Assembly (NCBI RefSeq): GCF_000718005.1
Contig: NZ_JODV01000017.1
Source of the DNA: Actinoalloteichus_B caeruleus
GTDB lineage: Bacteria > Actinomycetota > Actinomycetes > Mycobacteriales > Pseudonocardiaceae
DNA: 64,000 bases
Strand: one strand, 5' to 3'
The position numbers were made by a program, and so were the translations under genes. The notes under the pieces were generated by a model. The model saw nothing but the letters and a program-made list of their open reading frames with translations, had not been told where the DNA came from and made no database searches. Position 1 is the first letter of the stretch, and the number at the start of each line of letters is the position of its first letter. This document shows positions 26,039 through 35,376 of this stretch, in pieces.

Positions 26039-26269
26039 ATGATTCGTCGACTACGTACCGCGGTGGTCGCCGGCGTGCTGGCGCTGGGAGGAATGCTGGC
26101 GGTGCAGGCGCCCGCGATGGCCTCGGCCGCGCCGGCCACGGCGGGCACGAAGGTCGTCCTGGTGGACGAGGCGGAGGCGGACATGGTGGCGCAGAGCTGC
26201 CGGTACGCCGGGTACTTCATCTACTCCGACGGTCGGGTGGTGCACGTCTACGTGTGCGAGGCGGCCTGA
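26039..26269 (+). CDS. Small secreted peptide with a Cys pair
   Basis: A 76-residue preprotein. ATG 26039 follows a GAGGGGG site. The signal peptide (RRLRTAVVAGVLAL, ending ASA or AMA) leaves a mature peptide of roughly 45 residues with only two Cys, in SCRYAGYF and YVCEAA, which could close a single disulfide loop around a Tyr/Val-rich strand pair. I do not recognise the family. The next gene, 138 bp downstream on the same strand, encodes a large P-loop regulator, so the peptide may be a signal or a regulated product. This is speculation. Confidence 0.7.
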   Translation: MIRRLRTAVVAGVLALGGMLAVQAPAMASAAPATAGTKVVLVDEAEADMVAQSCRYAGYFIYSDGRVVHVYVCEAA

Positions 26270-26407
26270 TCGCCCGGCGGGTCCGGTTCGCCCGGGCCCG
26301 CCGCTGCCTCCCTTCGTGTGATCGCGACCCGTTCCGCCCTCGGATCCGGGCCTCAGCGGCTACATCAGAGCTGAGCGGCGCACCCGCGCTCGGGAGGGAG
26401 GCGCGAC

Positions 26408-28279
26408 GTGGACTGGGGGGACGGGGAGGGGACGCGGCCGACCGCGGGGCAGTCCCGTGCGCTCGCGGCGGTGTCCGGGGCGCTCGCGCACGCCGAGCCC
26501 GGGCACGTCGTCGCGCTCGTCGGCCCGCTGGGGGTGGGCAAGAGCACGCTGCTGGCGTTCCTCGCACGGGGCGAGCCGGTCATCGAGGCACGACGGGCCG
26601 GGGCGCGGGTCGGTGTCCGACGCGCGCTGGGCTCGGCCCGGCCCGTCGTGTACGTCGACGGTGATGAGGGACCCGGCCTCGCCCGAACCGTCCGGGAGGA
26701 ACTGGACCGCGCCGGCTCCGACGCGCCACGGGTGGTGGTCACCAGCCGTCGCCCCCTGCTGCCGGCGCGGTCCCCCGCCGGGCCGCTGACCTCCGTGCCG
26801 GTCCCACCCTGGAACGACGAGGAGATCCGGTCCCACGCCAGGGCTCTCGGCCTGGAAACCGGGGTGGACCTGGTGGCCGGCCTCGCCGGGGGGATCCCGC
26901 TGGTGGCCGCCTGCCTGGCTCGGGCGCTGCTGTCCGGTGTCCCCGCGGAGGCACCGGGGGCGGTGGCCGACCGGGCGCTGCGGGAGCTGTCGCGGCGGCT
27001 GGCACGGGAGCGGGCGGCCTCCCGGGCTCGGGACGTCCTCGACTCGCTGGCCGTGGTGGGTCACGGGGACGAGGAACTGCTCGGCGAACTCGTCGAGGGC
27101 CCGCGGGGGCAGGGCTGGTTCTCCGCGCTGGCCGACCTGAGCCTGGTCACCACCACCACCTCGGGGCTGGCGGTGGCGGAACCGTTCCGGACGCTGTTGG
27201 ACCTGAGCTACCGGTGGCGCCGCCCTGTCGCCCACCAGGTGGCCCTGACCAGGGCCGCCGCCCGCAACCGCCGGCTGTTGGACTCGGCTCGGGGCGGGGC
27301 GCGGCGTCCGCTGACCGAACACGCCCTGTTCCTCACCGGTCATCCGCTGCTGCGCGAGACCCTGTTCCCGCCGGGAGCAGAGGGGTTCGGGGTGCGGCGC
27401 GCCACACCCCGGGACCACGACCGGATCGGCGAGCTGGTGCGCCAGTGGGCCGCCCGACGCGGGGTGGCGACCGCGCGGTGCGAGCGCCTGCTCGACGGCT
27501 GGTTGACCAGTACGGCGGACGGTTTCCACCTGGTGTGCGGGCCCGACGACCGCCCCTTGGGCATGACCTACACGCCGCGGATCACCGACGAGGCGCTCGG
27601 TGTCATCGAACCCCTGACCCAGCAGCACACCACTCGGATGCTCGGCGGAGGCGTCTTCACCGGCATGGCGGTCTGCGAACACCCCGGGGCGCACGCCGCC
27701 CTGCTCCGCCACATCGTCGCCGAGGGCATCAGCGGCGGACGGCTGGTGATCTCGACCCCGTCACCGCAGTACCAGGATCTGGTCCAGGCGTTCGGGTTCG
27801 ACTACTGGGGAGACACCCGCCACGACCCCTACGACTGCGGCCGCGCCTCCAGGCTCTACCACGAACGCTTCACCTGGGAGGGAATACCAGCCTGGCTCGA
27901 CAAGGTGGCCGCCCTGACCTCACCCCGACAGGACGAGCCCGACCGCCGCTGGTGGACCCGGGCGGTACGCCAGGCACTGGAACACCTTCGCGACGACACC
28001 GGACTGGCGCGGAACCCCCTGCTCGCGGTGACCCTCGACCCGACTCCCCAGGGACTCCGGTCCCAGCTCGTCTCCTCGATCCGGGACCTCGCCGAGCACG
28101 AGGACCCGGTGCTCTCCCAGTGCGGCCGGATCCTGCGGGCCTATTACCTGCGGGGCCACCAGGAACACCACGCGGTGGCCCGCCAACTGCACCTGAGCCG
28201 GGCCACCTACTTCCGACGCCTGGACCGAGGGCTGGCCTGGCTCACCCAACACCTGCTCAGCCGCGACGAACCGGAGTGA
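26408..28279 (+). CDS. P-loop ATPase fused to GNAT-like domain and HTH tail
   Basis: A 623-residue multidomain protein. An N-terminal STAND-like P-loop module (VALVGPLGVGKSTLLAFL near residue 45; VVVTSRRPLL as sensor; winged-helix-like segment to about 280) leads to a GNAT-like segment (GFGVRRATPRDHDRIGELV to FGFDYWGDTRHDPY). A C-terminal helical domain follows (HAVARQLHLSRATYFRRLDR), resembling the sigma-4-like HTH seen at the end of some actinobacterial ATPases. The GTG start has a GGGAGG site. It is probably a signal-sensing regulator rather than an enzyme. It lies downstream of the small secreted peptide and ends at a strong terminator. No close family name can be given. Confidence 0.7.
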   Translation: MDWGDGEGTRPTAGQSRALAAVSGALAHAEPGHVVALVGPLGVGKSTLLAFLARGEPVIEARRAGARVGVRRALGSARPVVYVDGDEGPGLARTVREELDRAGSDAPRVVVTSRRPLLPARSPAGPLTSVPVPPWNDEEIRSHARALGLETGVDLVAGLAGGIPLVAACLARALLSGVPAEAPGAVADRALRELSRRLARERAASRARDVLDSLAVVGHGDEELLGELVEGPRGQGWFSALADLSLVTTTTSGLAVAEPFRTLLDLSYRWRRPVAHQVALTRAAARNRRLLDSARGGARRPLTEHALFLTGHPLLRETLFPPGAEGFGVRRATPRDHDRIGELVRQWAARRGVATARCERLLDGWLTSTADGFHLVCGPDDRPLGMTYTPRITDEALGVIEPLTQQHTTRMLGGGVFTGMAVCEHPGAHAALLRHIVAEGISGGRLVISTPSPQYQDLVQAFGFDYWGDTRHDPYDCGRASRLYHERFTWEGIPAWLDKVAALTSPRQDEPDRRWWTRAVRQALEHLRDDTGLARNPLLAVTLDPTPQGLRSQLVSSIRDLAEHEDPVLSQCGRILRAYYLRGHQEHHAVARQLHLSRATYFRRLDRGLAWLTQHLLSRDEPE

Positions 28280-28310
28280 CCCGCCCCGACCACGCCGGAC
28301 CACGAACACC

Positions 28311-28342
28311 GGGGCGGCCGGCCCCACCGGGCCGGCCGCCCC
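28311..28342. terminator. Bidirectional hairpin terminator
   Basis: Perfect 14-bp arms GGGGCGGCCGGCCC and GGGCCGGCCGCCCC with a 4-nt loop, between the convergent ATPase gene and the tetritol-type operon. Confidence 0.85.
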
Positions 28343-28355
28343 TTCCATGACGTGG

Positions 28356-28832
28356 TCAGCAGCTCCCGGTCTCCTCGTAGTCGGTGATCGCGGCGACCTT
28401 GGCCGCCGACGCGGAGGCCGGGTCGAACCGGTAGCCCAACCACTCCCTGGCCAACCGCCGGGCCAGTTCCAACCCGACGACCCGTTGACCGAAGGTCAGC
28501 ACCTGGGCGTCGTTGCTCAGCACGGACCGCTCCACCGAGAAGCTGTCGTGCGCGGTGACGGCCCTGATACCGCGAACCTTGTTCGCGCTGATCGCGACAC
28601 CGAGGCCGGTGCCGCACACCAGCAGCGCCCGGTCCGCCTCACCCCGGGCGACGAGTTCGGCCGCCGCCACGGCGATGTTGGGGTAGGCGGTGCCGTCCGC
28701 CTCGGTGACGCCCACGTCGCGCACGGACGCGACCCGGGGGTCGGCCGCCAGGTCCTCCTTCAGCACGTCCTTGTAGGCCAGGCCGGCGTCGTCCGCCCCG
28801 ACCACGATCCTCCACGCCGGGTTCACGCTCAT
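28356..28832 (-). CDS. RpiB/LacAB-type sugar-phosphate isomerase
   Basis: A 158-residue aldose-ketose phosphate isomerase. It keeps the RpiB signatures: VVGADDAGLAYKDVL, CGTGLGVAISANKVRGIRA (with the catalytic Cys and the anion-hole loop) and AHDSFSVERSVLSNDAQVLTFG. The ATG overlaps the DhaK-DhaL kinase stop (ATGA), so the two are coupled. In known tetritol catabolism, RpiB homologues convert D-erythrulose 4-phosphate to D-erythrose 4-phosphate, and that role fits here better than ribose metabolism. It is the last gene of a seven-gene operon. An EryI/DerI-like function is inference from context. Confidence 0.88.
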   Translation of the reverse strand: MSVNPAWRIVVGADDAGLAYKDVLKEDLAADPRVASVRDVGVTEADGTAYPNIAVAAAELVARGEADRALLVCGTGLGVAISANKVRGIRAVTAHDSFSVERSVLSNDAQVLTFGQRVVGLELARRLAREWLGYRFDPASASAAKVAAITDYEETGSC

Positions 28833-30577
28833 GCCCGTTCCCCTTCCCCCTCGGTCCGCGCCATCGACGCGACGGTTCGGACGATGAGGGCCATCGAGAC
28901 GGCCCCGGCGTCCGGTGTGCCCACGCTGCGTTCGGCCAACGGCCTGGCCCGCCCGACCCGGGGGACCAGGTTCGCCGTCTCCTCGGCGGCCCGGGTGGCC
29001 GCCGCCGCGGCGGTCGTCCACGCCTCCCGCCCGGCACCGCCGCTCCGCTCCAGGGCCTCCACGGCCGGGACCACCGCGTCGAGCATCGTCTTGTCACCGA
29101 CGGCGGCCCCGCCCAGTTGCCGGACGCGTTCCAGGAACGCCCGCGCCCCGGCGACGACGGCGGCGTGGTCAACGGCGCGGTCGTCCCCCAGCTCGGCACC
29201 GAAGGCCCGGAGCCCGGCCCCCCACAGCGCCCCCGAGGTGCCCCCGGCACGGGCCGCCCAGGCGTCCCCCGCCTCGGCGAGCGTGGACGCGGCTCCGGCG
29301 CCGCGGTCCACGGCGGCGCGGGCGGCGGGCTCGGCGGCGGTGACGCCCTTGACCATGCCCCGCCCGTGGTCACCGTCCCCGGCCACGGCGTCGATGCGAC
29401 CCAGTTCGTCCTCCGCCGCCTCGATCGCGGCGCGCACCGCCTCGAGCACCTCGACCACGGTGCCGGCGAACTCCCGCGACTCGGGGGTGGCTCGCACCGC
29501 CGTGCCTCGCGGCTGGTCGCCGGGACCGGTGTCGGCGTGCCGGTTGGCGGCGAACAGCTCCGCCGGGGCGCGGGGGACCTCGCCGGTCCCCTTGCGGTAG
29601 GCGGGACTGTCGGCGGGGGCCCGCCACAGGCGTTCGAGCTCCTCGTCCAACCAGACCAGCGTCAGCGAGGCACCGGCCATGTCGAGGCTGGTGACCAGTT
29701 CCCCGACCTCCGGGTCGACCAGTTCCAGGCCGGCCGCCCTGAGCCGGGCGGCGACCCGGGTCCACACGACGAAGAGTTCCTCGTACTTGGTGCGGCCCAG
29801 TCCGTTGAGGATGACGCCCACCCGGTTCCCGGCACCCGAGGGTGTCTCGGCGAGGACCCCGTCGACGAAGGTGTCCGCGAGCTCCGACGCCGTGGGGAGG
29901 TCCACCTCGGACACACCTGGTTCGCCGTGGATGCCCAGGCCTAGCCCCATCTTCCCGGCGGGGACGGTGAACAGCTGGCCATCCTGACCGGGCAGGGTGC
30001 ACCCGTCGAAGGCCACGCCGAGCGTGCGGGTGGCGGCGTTGGCCGCCGCGGCGACCCGTTCCACCTCGTCGAGGGAGTACCCCGCCTCGGCGGCGGCGCC
30101 GGCGACCTTGAAGACGACGAAGTCACCGGCGATGCCGCGCCTGCGGGTCTCCTCCCCCGGCTGGGCCGAGGCGATGTCGTCGGTGACGACGACGGTGCGG
30201 GTGTCGACACCCTCCGCCCGCAACCGTTCCTGGGCGGCGCCGAAGTTCAGCACGTCGCCCGCGTAGTTGCCGTAGCTGAAGAGGACGCCCCCTCCTCGGT
30301 TGGCCGCCCGCGCGACGTCGTAGGCCTGCTGGGCGGATGGCGAGGTGAAGACGTTGCCGACCACGGCGCCGTCGGCGAAACCGGGGCCGACGACGCCGCA
30401 GAACGCCGGGTAGTGCCCGGAGCCACCGCCGACGACGACCGCCACCTTCCCCTCCGGGGTGTCCGAGGCGCGGACCACTCCGCCCTCCACCGGGCGGACC
30501 CGGTCGGAGTGGAGGTCGCAGAACCCGGCGAGCGCGTCCTCCGCGAAGCTCGCTGGGTCGTTGAACAGGCGTGTCAC
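28829..30577 (-). CDS. DhaK-DhaL fusion kinase, probable erythrulose kinase
   Basis: A 582-residue ATP-dependent ketose kinase of dihydroxyacetone-kinase type. The DhaK domain (about 1-330) has VGGGSGHYPAFCGVVG, GCTLPGQDGQLFTVPAGK and GIHGEPGVSEV, whose His is the residue that binds the ketone covalently in DhaK. The DhaL domain (about 370-575) has DAVAGDGDHGRGMVKG for Mg-ATP. The GTG start (30577) follows AGGAAGGA. A true dihydroxyacetone kinase is possible. The neighbouring isomerases and dehydrogenase instead resemble the M. smegmatis erythrulose kinase setting as I recall it, so L-erythrulose 1-kinase is preferred. It begins 19 bp after the TRAP permease. Confidence 0.85.
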   Translation of the reverse strand: MTRLFNDPASFAEDALAGFCDLHSDRVRPVEGGVVRASDTPEGKVAVVVGGGSGHYPAFCGVVGPGFADGAVVGNVFTSPSAQQAYDVARAANRGGGVLFSYGNYAGDVLNFGAAQERLRAEGVDTRTVVVTDDIASAQPGEETRRRGIAGDFVVFKVAGAAAEAGYSLDEVERVAAAANAATRTLGVAFDGCTLPGQDGQLFTVPAGKMGLGLGIHGEPGVSEVDLPTASELADTFVDGVLAETPSGAGNRVGVILNGLGRTKYEELFVVWTRVAARLRAAGLELVDPEVGELVTSLDMAGASLTLVWLDEELERLWRAPADSPAYRKGTGEVPRAPAELFAANRHADTGPGDQPRGTAVRATPESREFAGTVVEVLEAVRAAIEAAEDELGRIDAVAGDGDHGRGMVKGVTAAEPAARAAVDRGAGAASTLAEAGDAWAARAGGTSGALWGAGLRAFGAELGDDRAVDHAAVVAGARAFLERVRQLGGAAVGDKTMLDAVVPAVEALERSGGAGREAWTTAAAAATRAAEETANLVPRVGRARPLAERSVGTPDAGAVSMALIVRTVASMARTEGEGERA

Positions 30578-30596
30578 GAAAATCCTTCCTCTCCGG

Positions 30597-31868
30597 TCAC
30601 GGGGTGATGATGAGTGCGGGCACGTAGGTGACCAGCGCGAGGACGGCGAGCGCCGCCAGGTAGAAGGGGACCAGCGCCACGACCGTGCGTTCGATCTTGA
30701 TCCCCGCGATCGAGGTGGAGATGTAGAGCGTGGTACCCACGGGCGGGGTGAACAGGCCGATCGCCAGGTTCAGGACCACGATGATGCCGAGGTGGACCGG
30801 GTCGAGCCCGATACCGGCTGCCAGCGGGAGCAGCACCGGCGTCAGCAGCAGGATGGCCGGCGACATGTCCAGGAAGGCCCCGACGACCAGCATGATCACG
30901 TTCATGATCAGCAGGATGAGGACCGCGCTGCTGACGTTGTCCAGGAAGAAGGTCGCCAGCTTCGGCGGTACCTCCTCGACGGTGAGCAGCCAGCTCAGCG
31001 ACGAGGAGACCATGATCAGCAGCATCACCACGCCGGTGGCGGCGGCGGTGTTCACCAACGACTTGGTCAGCATCCGCAGGGTGAGGTCCCGGTAGATCAC
31101 CAGCCGGACGAGGACCGCGTACAGCGCGGCCAGGACCGCGACCTCGGTGACCGTGGCGATGCCACCGAAGAGGACCACGCGGATCAGGATGATCGGCAGC
31201 AGGATGGCCGGGGTGATGACCACGATGTCCTTCAGGACACCGCTCCAGCTCAGCTTCACCTTCTTGCGCGGGTAGTCCTTGCGCCAGGCCACCCACCAGC
31301 AGACGACCACGTAGGCCAACGCCAGCAGGATGCCCGGCACGATGCCGGCGATGAACAGCGCGGCCACCGAGGCACCGGAGACCGAGGCGTACAGGATCAG
31401 CGGGATGGACGGGGGCAGGATGACCCCGATGATGGACGTGGAGGAGTTCACGGCCGCCGCGAACGGCGCCGGGTAACCCTCCCGCTTCGTCCAGGGGATG
31501 AGGACGTTGCCGAGCCCGGACGCGTCGGCGACGGCCGAACCGGACACACCCGAGAACGCCAGGCTGGTGGCGATCGAGGCGTGGCCGAGGCCGCCCCGGA
31601 ACCGCCCGATGACCCTGGTGGCGAGCCCGATCGCCCGTTGCCCGAGCTTCCCGCCCGCCAGCAGGTCGCCGGTGAGGATGAAGAACGGGATCGCCAGCAG
31701 CATGAAGTCGGTGCTGGGCGAGAACGCGGTCTGGGCGACGATCTGGAGGGGGAAGTCGCCGATCAGCAACAGCCCCACGACGGTCGCGGTGAGGATCGAG
31801 AACGCCACGGGGACGCTCACGGCGAGCAGGACGAAGAAGACCAGGAAGGCGATGCCCACCTCGATCAC
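30597..31868 (-). CDS. TRAP transporter large permease (DctM)
   Basis: A 423-residue inner-membrane protein with about twelve hydrophobic segments. It has TRAP large-subunit motifs: FMLLAIPFFILTGDLLAGGK, GVSGSAVADASGLGNVLIP, IIGVILPPSIPLILYA and GLFTPPVGTTLYISTS. The GTG start at 31868 overlaps the DctQ stop (GTGA). With DctQ and DctP it forms an ion-driven importer, presumably for the polyol or ketose used by this operon. Confidence 0.93.
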   Translation of the reverse strand: MIEVGIAFLVFFVLLAVSVPVAFSILTATVVGLLLIGDFPLQIVAQTAFSPSTDFMLLAIPFFILTGDLLAGGKLGQRAIGLATRVIGRFRGGLGHASIATSLAFSGVSGSAVADASGLGNVLIPWTKREGYPAPFAAAVNSSTSIIGVILPPSIPLILYASVSGASVAALFIAGIVPGILLALAYVVVCWWVAWRKDYPRKKVKLSWSGVLKDIVVITPAILLPIILIRVVLFGGIATVTEVAVLAALYAVLVRLVIYRDLTLRMLTKSLVNTAAATGVVMLLIMVSSSLSWLLTVEEVPPKLATFFLDNVSSAVLILLIMNVIMLVVGAFLDMSPAILLLTPVLLPLAAGIGLDPVHLGIIVVLNLAIGLFTPPVGTTLYISTSIAGIKIERTVVALVPFYLAALAVLALVTYVPALIITP

Positions 31869-32467
31869 GCGGCACCTCCGGCGGTGGTGACCTGGGCGTG
31901 CACCGGACCGATCCGGATGCTGGAGACCAGCCGGCACCCGCACTGCACGGTGAGCGCGACGACGGCCAGCGCGAAGCCGGCGAAACTACCGACCACCGGC
32001 CACCCCAGGATCGGCGTGACCTGGGCGGTGAGCGGGGCGAGCAGCCGCAGGCTGACGAAGGTCAGGATGATCAGCACCACCGTGGACAGCCCCCAGGCGG
32101 CGATGTCGACCACCCGGGCACGGGCCGGCGCCATGCGAGCCACGAAGAAGTCCACGGCCAGGTGACCGCCCCGACCCATGGCGGCGATGACGCCGCCCGA
32201 GATCAACCACGGGAACAGGTAGGTCGGGAGTTCCGTCGCGTAGTCGGCGCTGCTGTTCATGAAGTACCGCAGCGCCACCCCGACGACGAGCACGAGACCG
32301 ATCACGCTGATCGAGGCCACGGCGATGGCGGAACCGACCATGGTCAGGGCCCGGTTGACCCGCTCCTCGACGCTGCCCTCCGCGAACAGCCTGGGTGGCG
32401 TCGCCGTGTCGCCGTCCGGGGTGGGGGAGGTCGCCTCCCGGCCCTCGCCGGCTGGTTGTTCAGTCAT
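31865..32467 (-). CDS. TRAP transporter small permease (DctQ)
   Basis: A 200-residue membrane protein. A charged 35-residue N-terminal extension precedes four hydrophobic helices; LVVGVALRYFMNSSADYATELPTY and GRGGHLAVDFFVARM are DctQ features. It overlaps DctP by 8 nt upstream and DctM by 4 nt downstream. It links the binding protein and the large permease. Confidence 0.9.
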   Translation of the reverse strand: MTEQPAGEGREATSPTPDGDTATPPRLFAEGSVEERVNRALTMVGSAIAVASISVIGLVLVVGVALRYFMNSSADYATELPTYLFPWLISGGVIAAMGRGGHLAVDFFVARMAPARARVVDIAAWGLSTVVLIILTFVSLRLLAPLTAQVTPILGWPVVGSFAGFALAVVALTVQCGCRLVSSIRIGPVHAQVTTAGGAA

Positions 32468-33494
32468 GGGGCACCTCGCTGGGACGGGTGTCCTCCACGG
32501 CCTGGACCAGCCGTTCGAACACCTCGGGGTACCGCTCCTCCCAGCGCTCGTACACGCTGTCCGTCGCGGCGCGGAACTCGTCGCGGTCGATCTCGGTGAC
32601 CCGCATGGAGTCCTGGAACTCGGCGAGGATGCGGTCGGTCTGCTCGGCCATCAGCTGGCGCTGGTGGTCCCGAGCCTCGATCGCCGCGTCCTGGAGCAGC
32701 CGCTGGTCCTCCTCGGACAGCGACGTCCAGGTCTGCGTGCTCACCACGAAGGGCGTGACCTCGTACTTGTGCCCGCTGAGGGTCAGGTGGGTCTGCACCT
32801 CGTGCAGGTTCGAGGCCTCGATGTTGACCAGCGGGTTCTCCTGGCCGTCCACGGCGCCCTGCCGCAAGCCCAGGTAGAGCTCCCCGAAGGCCATCGGCGT
32901 CGGGTTGGCCCCGAGGGTGCCGAAGATGTCGATGGTCATGCCGTCGTCCGGGGTGCGGATCTTCAGCCCGGCCAGGTCCGAGGAGTCCTCGACGGCGCGC
33001 CGGCTGTTGGTGACGTGGCGGATCCCGTTGTCCCACCAGGCCAGGACCTTGTAGCCCTTCTCCTCGGCCATCTCGGCGAACTCGTCGCCGACCGGGCCGT
33101 CGAGCACCTCGTAGGCGTGCTCGGGGGTGTCGAAGAGGAAGGGCAGGCCCACGAGGGTGAGCTCGGGGACGCTGGTGGCCAGCGGGCCCTGGGAGTTGAC
33201 GGTCATGTCCAGGGTGCCCGAGGCGATGGACACCATCATCTCCGAGTCGGAGCCGAGCTGTTCGGAGCCGAAGACCTGGACGCGGAGCCGTTCCGAGGAC
33301 TTCTCGCCCACGATCTGGCTGAACCGTTCGGCCGCTTCGGCGCGTGGGTTGCCTGGCGCCGCGCCGTGCCCGAGCAGCAGGCGCCGGGAGTCGTCGCCGA
33401 CCCCGCAGCCGCTCGCCAGGAGCGCCGCCGCCAGCGGGAACGCCCACAGCGCCCGCCGCCAGCGCTTCGCGCTCGGTTTCTGGGTGGCTCGCAC
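32460..33494 (-). CDS. TRAP transporter substrate-binding lipoprotein (DctP)
   Basis: A 344-residue lipoprotein. The GTG start at 33494 follows an AAGGAGG site, and the signal ends in LASGC (Cys30). The mature part has the DctP order: LLLGHGAAPGNPRAEAAERF, RVQVFGSEQLGSDSEMM, LPFLFDTPEHAYEVL, GIRHVTNSRRAV and LKIRTPDDGMTIDIF, then a GQENPLVNIEAS segment. The Arg of LKIRTP is the residue that normally grips a carboxylate, so an acidic ligand such as a sugar acid cannot be excluded, although the enzymes suggest a tetritol or erythrulose. It lies 134 bp after the SDR gene. Confidence 0.9.
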   Translation of the reverse strand: MRATQKPSAKRWRRALWAFPLAAALLASGCGVGDDSRRLLLGHGAAPGNPRAEAAERFSQIVGEKSSERLRVQVFGSEQLGSDSEMMVSIASGTLDMTVNSQGPLATSVPELTLVGLPFLFDTPEHAYEVLDGPVGDEFAEMAEEKGYKVLAWWDNGIRHVTNSRRAVEDSSDLAGLKIRTPDDGMTIDIFGTLGANPTPMAFGELYLGLRQGAVDGQENPLVNIEASNLHEVQTHLTLSGHKYEVTPFVVSTQTWTSLSEEDQRLLQDAAIEARDHQRQLMAEQTDRILAEFQDSMRVTEIDRDEFRAATDSVYERWEERYPEVFERLVQAVEDTRPSEVPHD

Positions 33495-33628
33495 CGTGCC
33501 ACACACCTCCTTGTGTGTCGCTGAGTCAGATGTCGCTGAGGTCAGCTGGATGGAAGTCAGCCGCGACGTCGGCGGCGGGGTCGGTCGGGCGCGGGGCCCG
33601 ACGGCGGACCGGGGAGGACCGGCGTGGG

Positions 33629-34396
33629 TCAGTTGATGTGCGAGCCACCGTTGATGTCGAAGGTGCCGCCGGTGATGTAGCCGACGTTCTCGCCCGCGAG
33701 GAACGCGATGGTGGCGGCGACGTCCTCGGTGCGGCCGTTGCGGCCCACGGGGATGTCGGCGACGATCCGCGCCTTGCGCTCCGGCGTCATCGCCCCGGCC
33801 GTGATGTCGGTGTCGATCAGGCCCGGGGTGACGGCGTTGACGACTACGCCGTGCTGCCCGACCTCCCGGGCGAGGGCCTTGGTCAGGCCGAGCACGGCGG
33901 CCTTGGCCGCCGAGTAGTGCGAGCCACCGAACACGCCGCCGCCGCGTTGCGCCGAGACCGAGGACAGGTTGACGATCCGGCCGTAGCCCCGCTCGATCAT
34001 CCCGGGCAGCACCCGCTGGGTGACCAGGTAGGTCCCCGTCACGTTCACCTTGAACACCAGGTCCCACTCGGCGTCGTCGATGTCGAGGAACCGGGTCGGC
34101 CGGGTGATGCCGGCGTTGTTCACCAGCGCGGCGACCGGCGGCAGGTCCGAGTCCTCCACTTCGGTGATGGCACGGTCGACAGCGCCCCGGTCGGTGACGT
34201 CGGCGGCGACGCCGACGGCGGGCACCCCGTACTCCTCGCTGATCAGCGTCGCGGTGCGGGCGGCGGCGGCCCCGTCGATGTCCAGCACGGCGACGGCGAA
34301 GCCGGCGGCCGCCAGGTGCCGGGCGGTCTCCCGGCCGATTCCGCGCTCGGAACCGGCGCCGGTGATGATCGCGGTGCGGGTGCTGTTCTGGCTCAC
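33629..34396 (-). CDS. Short-chain dehydrogenase, probable polyol dehydrogenase
   Basis: A 255-residue SDR enzyme. The cofactor motif is TGAGSERGIG (residues 12-21) and an Asp ends strand 2 (VLDID), favouring NAD over NADP. NNAG, NLSSVS and the catalytic Tyr161-Lys165 of HYSAAK are present. The start is placed at GTG 34396, 7 nt after AGGAG, rather than the GTG at 34420. In the operon it would oxidise a tetritol to erythrulose before phosphorylation. Family annotation alone (FabG-like) would miss this, and the substrate is inferred from the kinase and isomerases. Confidence 0.88.
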   Translation of the reverse strand: MSQNSTRTAIITGAGSERGIGRETARHLAAAGFAVAVLDIDGAAAARTATLISEEYGVPAVGVAADVTDRGAVDRAITEVEDSDLPPVAALVNNAGITRPTRFLDIDDAEWDLVFKVNVTGTYLVTQRVLPGMIERGYGRIVNLSSVSAQRGGGVFGGSHYSAAKAAVLGLTKALAREVGQHGVVVNAVTPGLIDTDITAGAMTPERKARIVADIPVGRNGRTEDVAATIAFLAGENVGYITGGTFDINGGSHIN

Positions 34397-34453
34397 GGTG
34401 TTTCTCCTACGGGTGTTCACTCGTTGTCGCGTGCGGTGCCCGGGGGCCCGAGG

Positions 34454-35329
34454 TCAGGTGAGGAGGCCGGCGATGGTGTCCCGGGCCTGGGCGGCCACCG
34501 GGACCCGGTCGGCCTCGTCGACGTCGTGGGTCTCGAGTTCGAGGACGTACCGCCCCTGGTAGCCCCGGCCCTCCAGCGTCTCGACGAGTCGCGCGAAGTC
34601 GGCGCGCCCTCGCCCGATGCTCAGGTTGATGTCGCCGGGGCCGCTGGCGGTCTCGGGAACGGCGTCGCGCAGGTGGACGTGCTCGGTCCGGTCCGCCACC
34701 TGGTCGGCGAAGGCGATCTCGTCGGTACCGCTGGCCACGACGTGGCTGACGTCGTAGACGAAGCCGGCGACCTCGGTGGGTACCAGCTCGAGCAGGGCCA
34801 GCGCGCGGTCCTCGGAGTGGCAGAACCGGAAGTGGTGCAGGCCCTCGGTGACGAGTCGGACCCCGGAGGTCGAGGAGAGGTCGGCGAGGACCGCGAGGTT
34901 GTCGGCGATCCGGCGGAGGTCCTCGGTCTCGGTGGTGAAGGGGGATCGGGACTGGGCGCCGCAGGGGACGATGAGCAGGCTGCCCAGTCGGGAGGCGAGC
35001 TCGACCAGCGGCGTGGCCCGCCGGACCAGCGTGTCGTGGTCCAGGGCGGGGTCGTTGAGCGGACCGGGGTCGACGTTCAGGCCCCAGGTGGCCAGGCCGC
35101 TCGCGAGCACGGCGTCGGCGATGCCCGGCCCCTCGTCGACCAGCGGGGTCGGCACGTGGTCGCACACGCCGGGCAGGCCGCCCAGGTCGATGCCCTCGAT
35201 GCCGAGCGAGTCGATGAGCGCGAGGGCCTCCGGCAGCGCGCGGCGACGGAACGAGATCGTCGAGCAGCCCAGCCTCGGGGACGTCACTGACGCACCGTGT
35301 TTGCTGCCCGGCTCCTCCATTGGAACCAT
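34454..35329 (-). CDS. Sugar-phosphate isomerase/epimerase, TIM barrel (AP-endonuclease-2 type)
   Basis: A 291-residue xylose-isomerase-like barrel. Signature segments are LGCSTISFRRRALPEALALI, IEGIDLGGL, VRLVTEGLHHFRF, AGFVYDVSHVVASG (with metal-ligand Asp and His), EHVHLRDAVPE and GYQGRYVLELETHD. ATG 35329 follows GGTGGAGG; the GTG at 35287 has no good site. It is the first gene of the operon. In the mycobacterial erythrulose route I recall, a barrel enzyme of this kind converts L-erythrulose 1-phosphate to D-erythrulose 4-phosphate (LerI), which would join the kinase and RpiB steps here. That role is inference. Confidence 0.82.
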   Translation of the reverse strand: MVPMEEPGSKHGASVTSPRLGCSTISFRRRALPEALALIDSLGIEGIDLGGLPGVCDHVPTPLVDEGPGIADAVLASGLATWGLNVDPGPLNDPALDHDTLVRRATPLVELASRLGSLLIVPCGAQSRSPFTTETEDLRRIADNLAVLADLSSTSGVRLVTEGLHHFRFCHSEDRALALLELVPTEVAGFVYDVSHVVASGTDEIAFADQVADRTEHVHLRDAVPETASGPGDINLSIGRGRADFARLVETLEGRGYQGRYVLELETHDVDEADRVPVAAQARDTIAGLLT

Positions 35330-35376
35330 TGAGTTACCTCCACCCGGACGTGTGGCGCACAGTAAACGTCCTCGTT

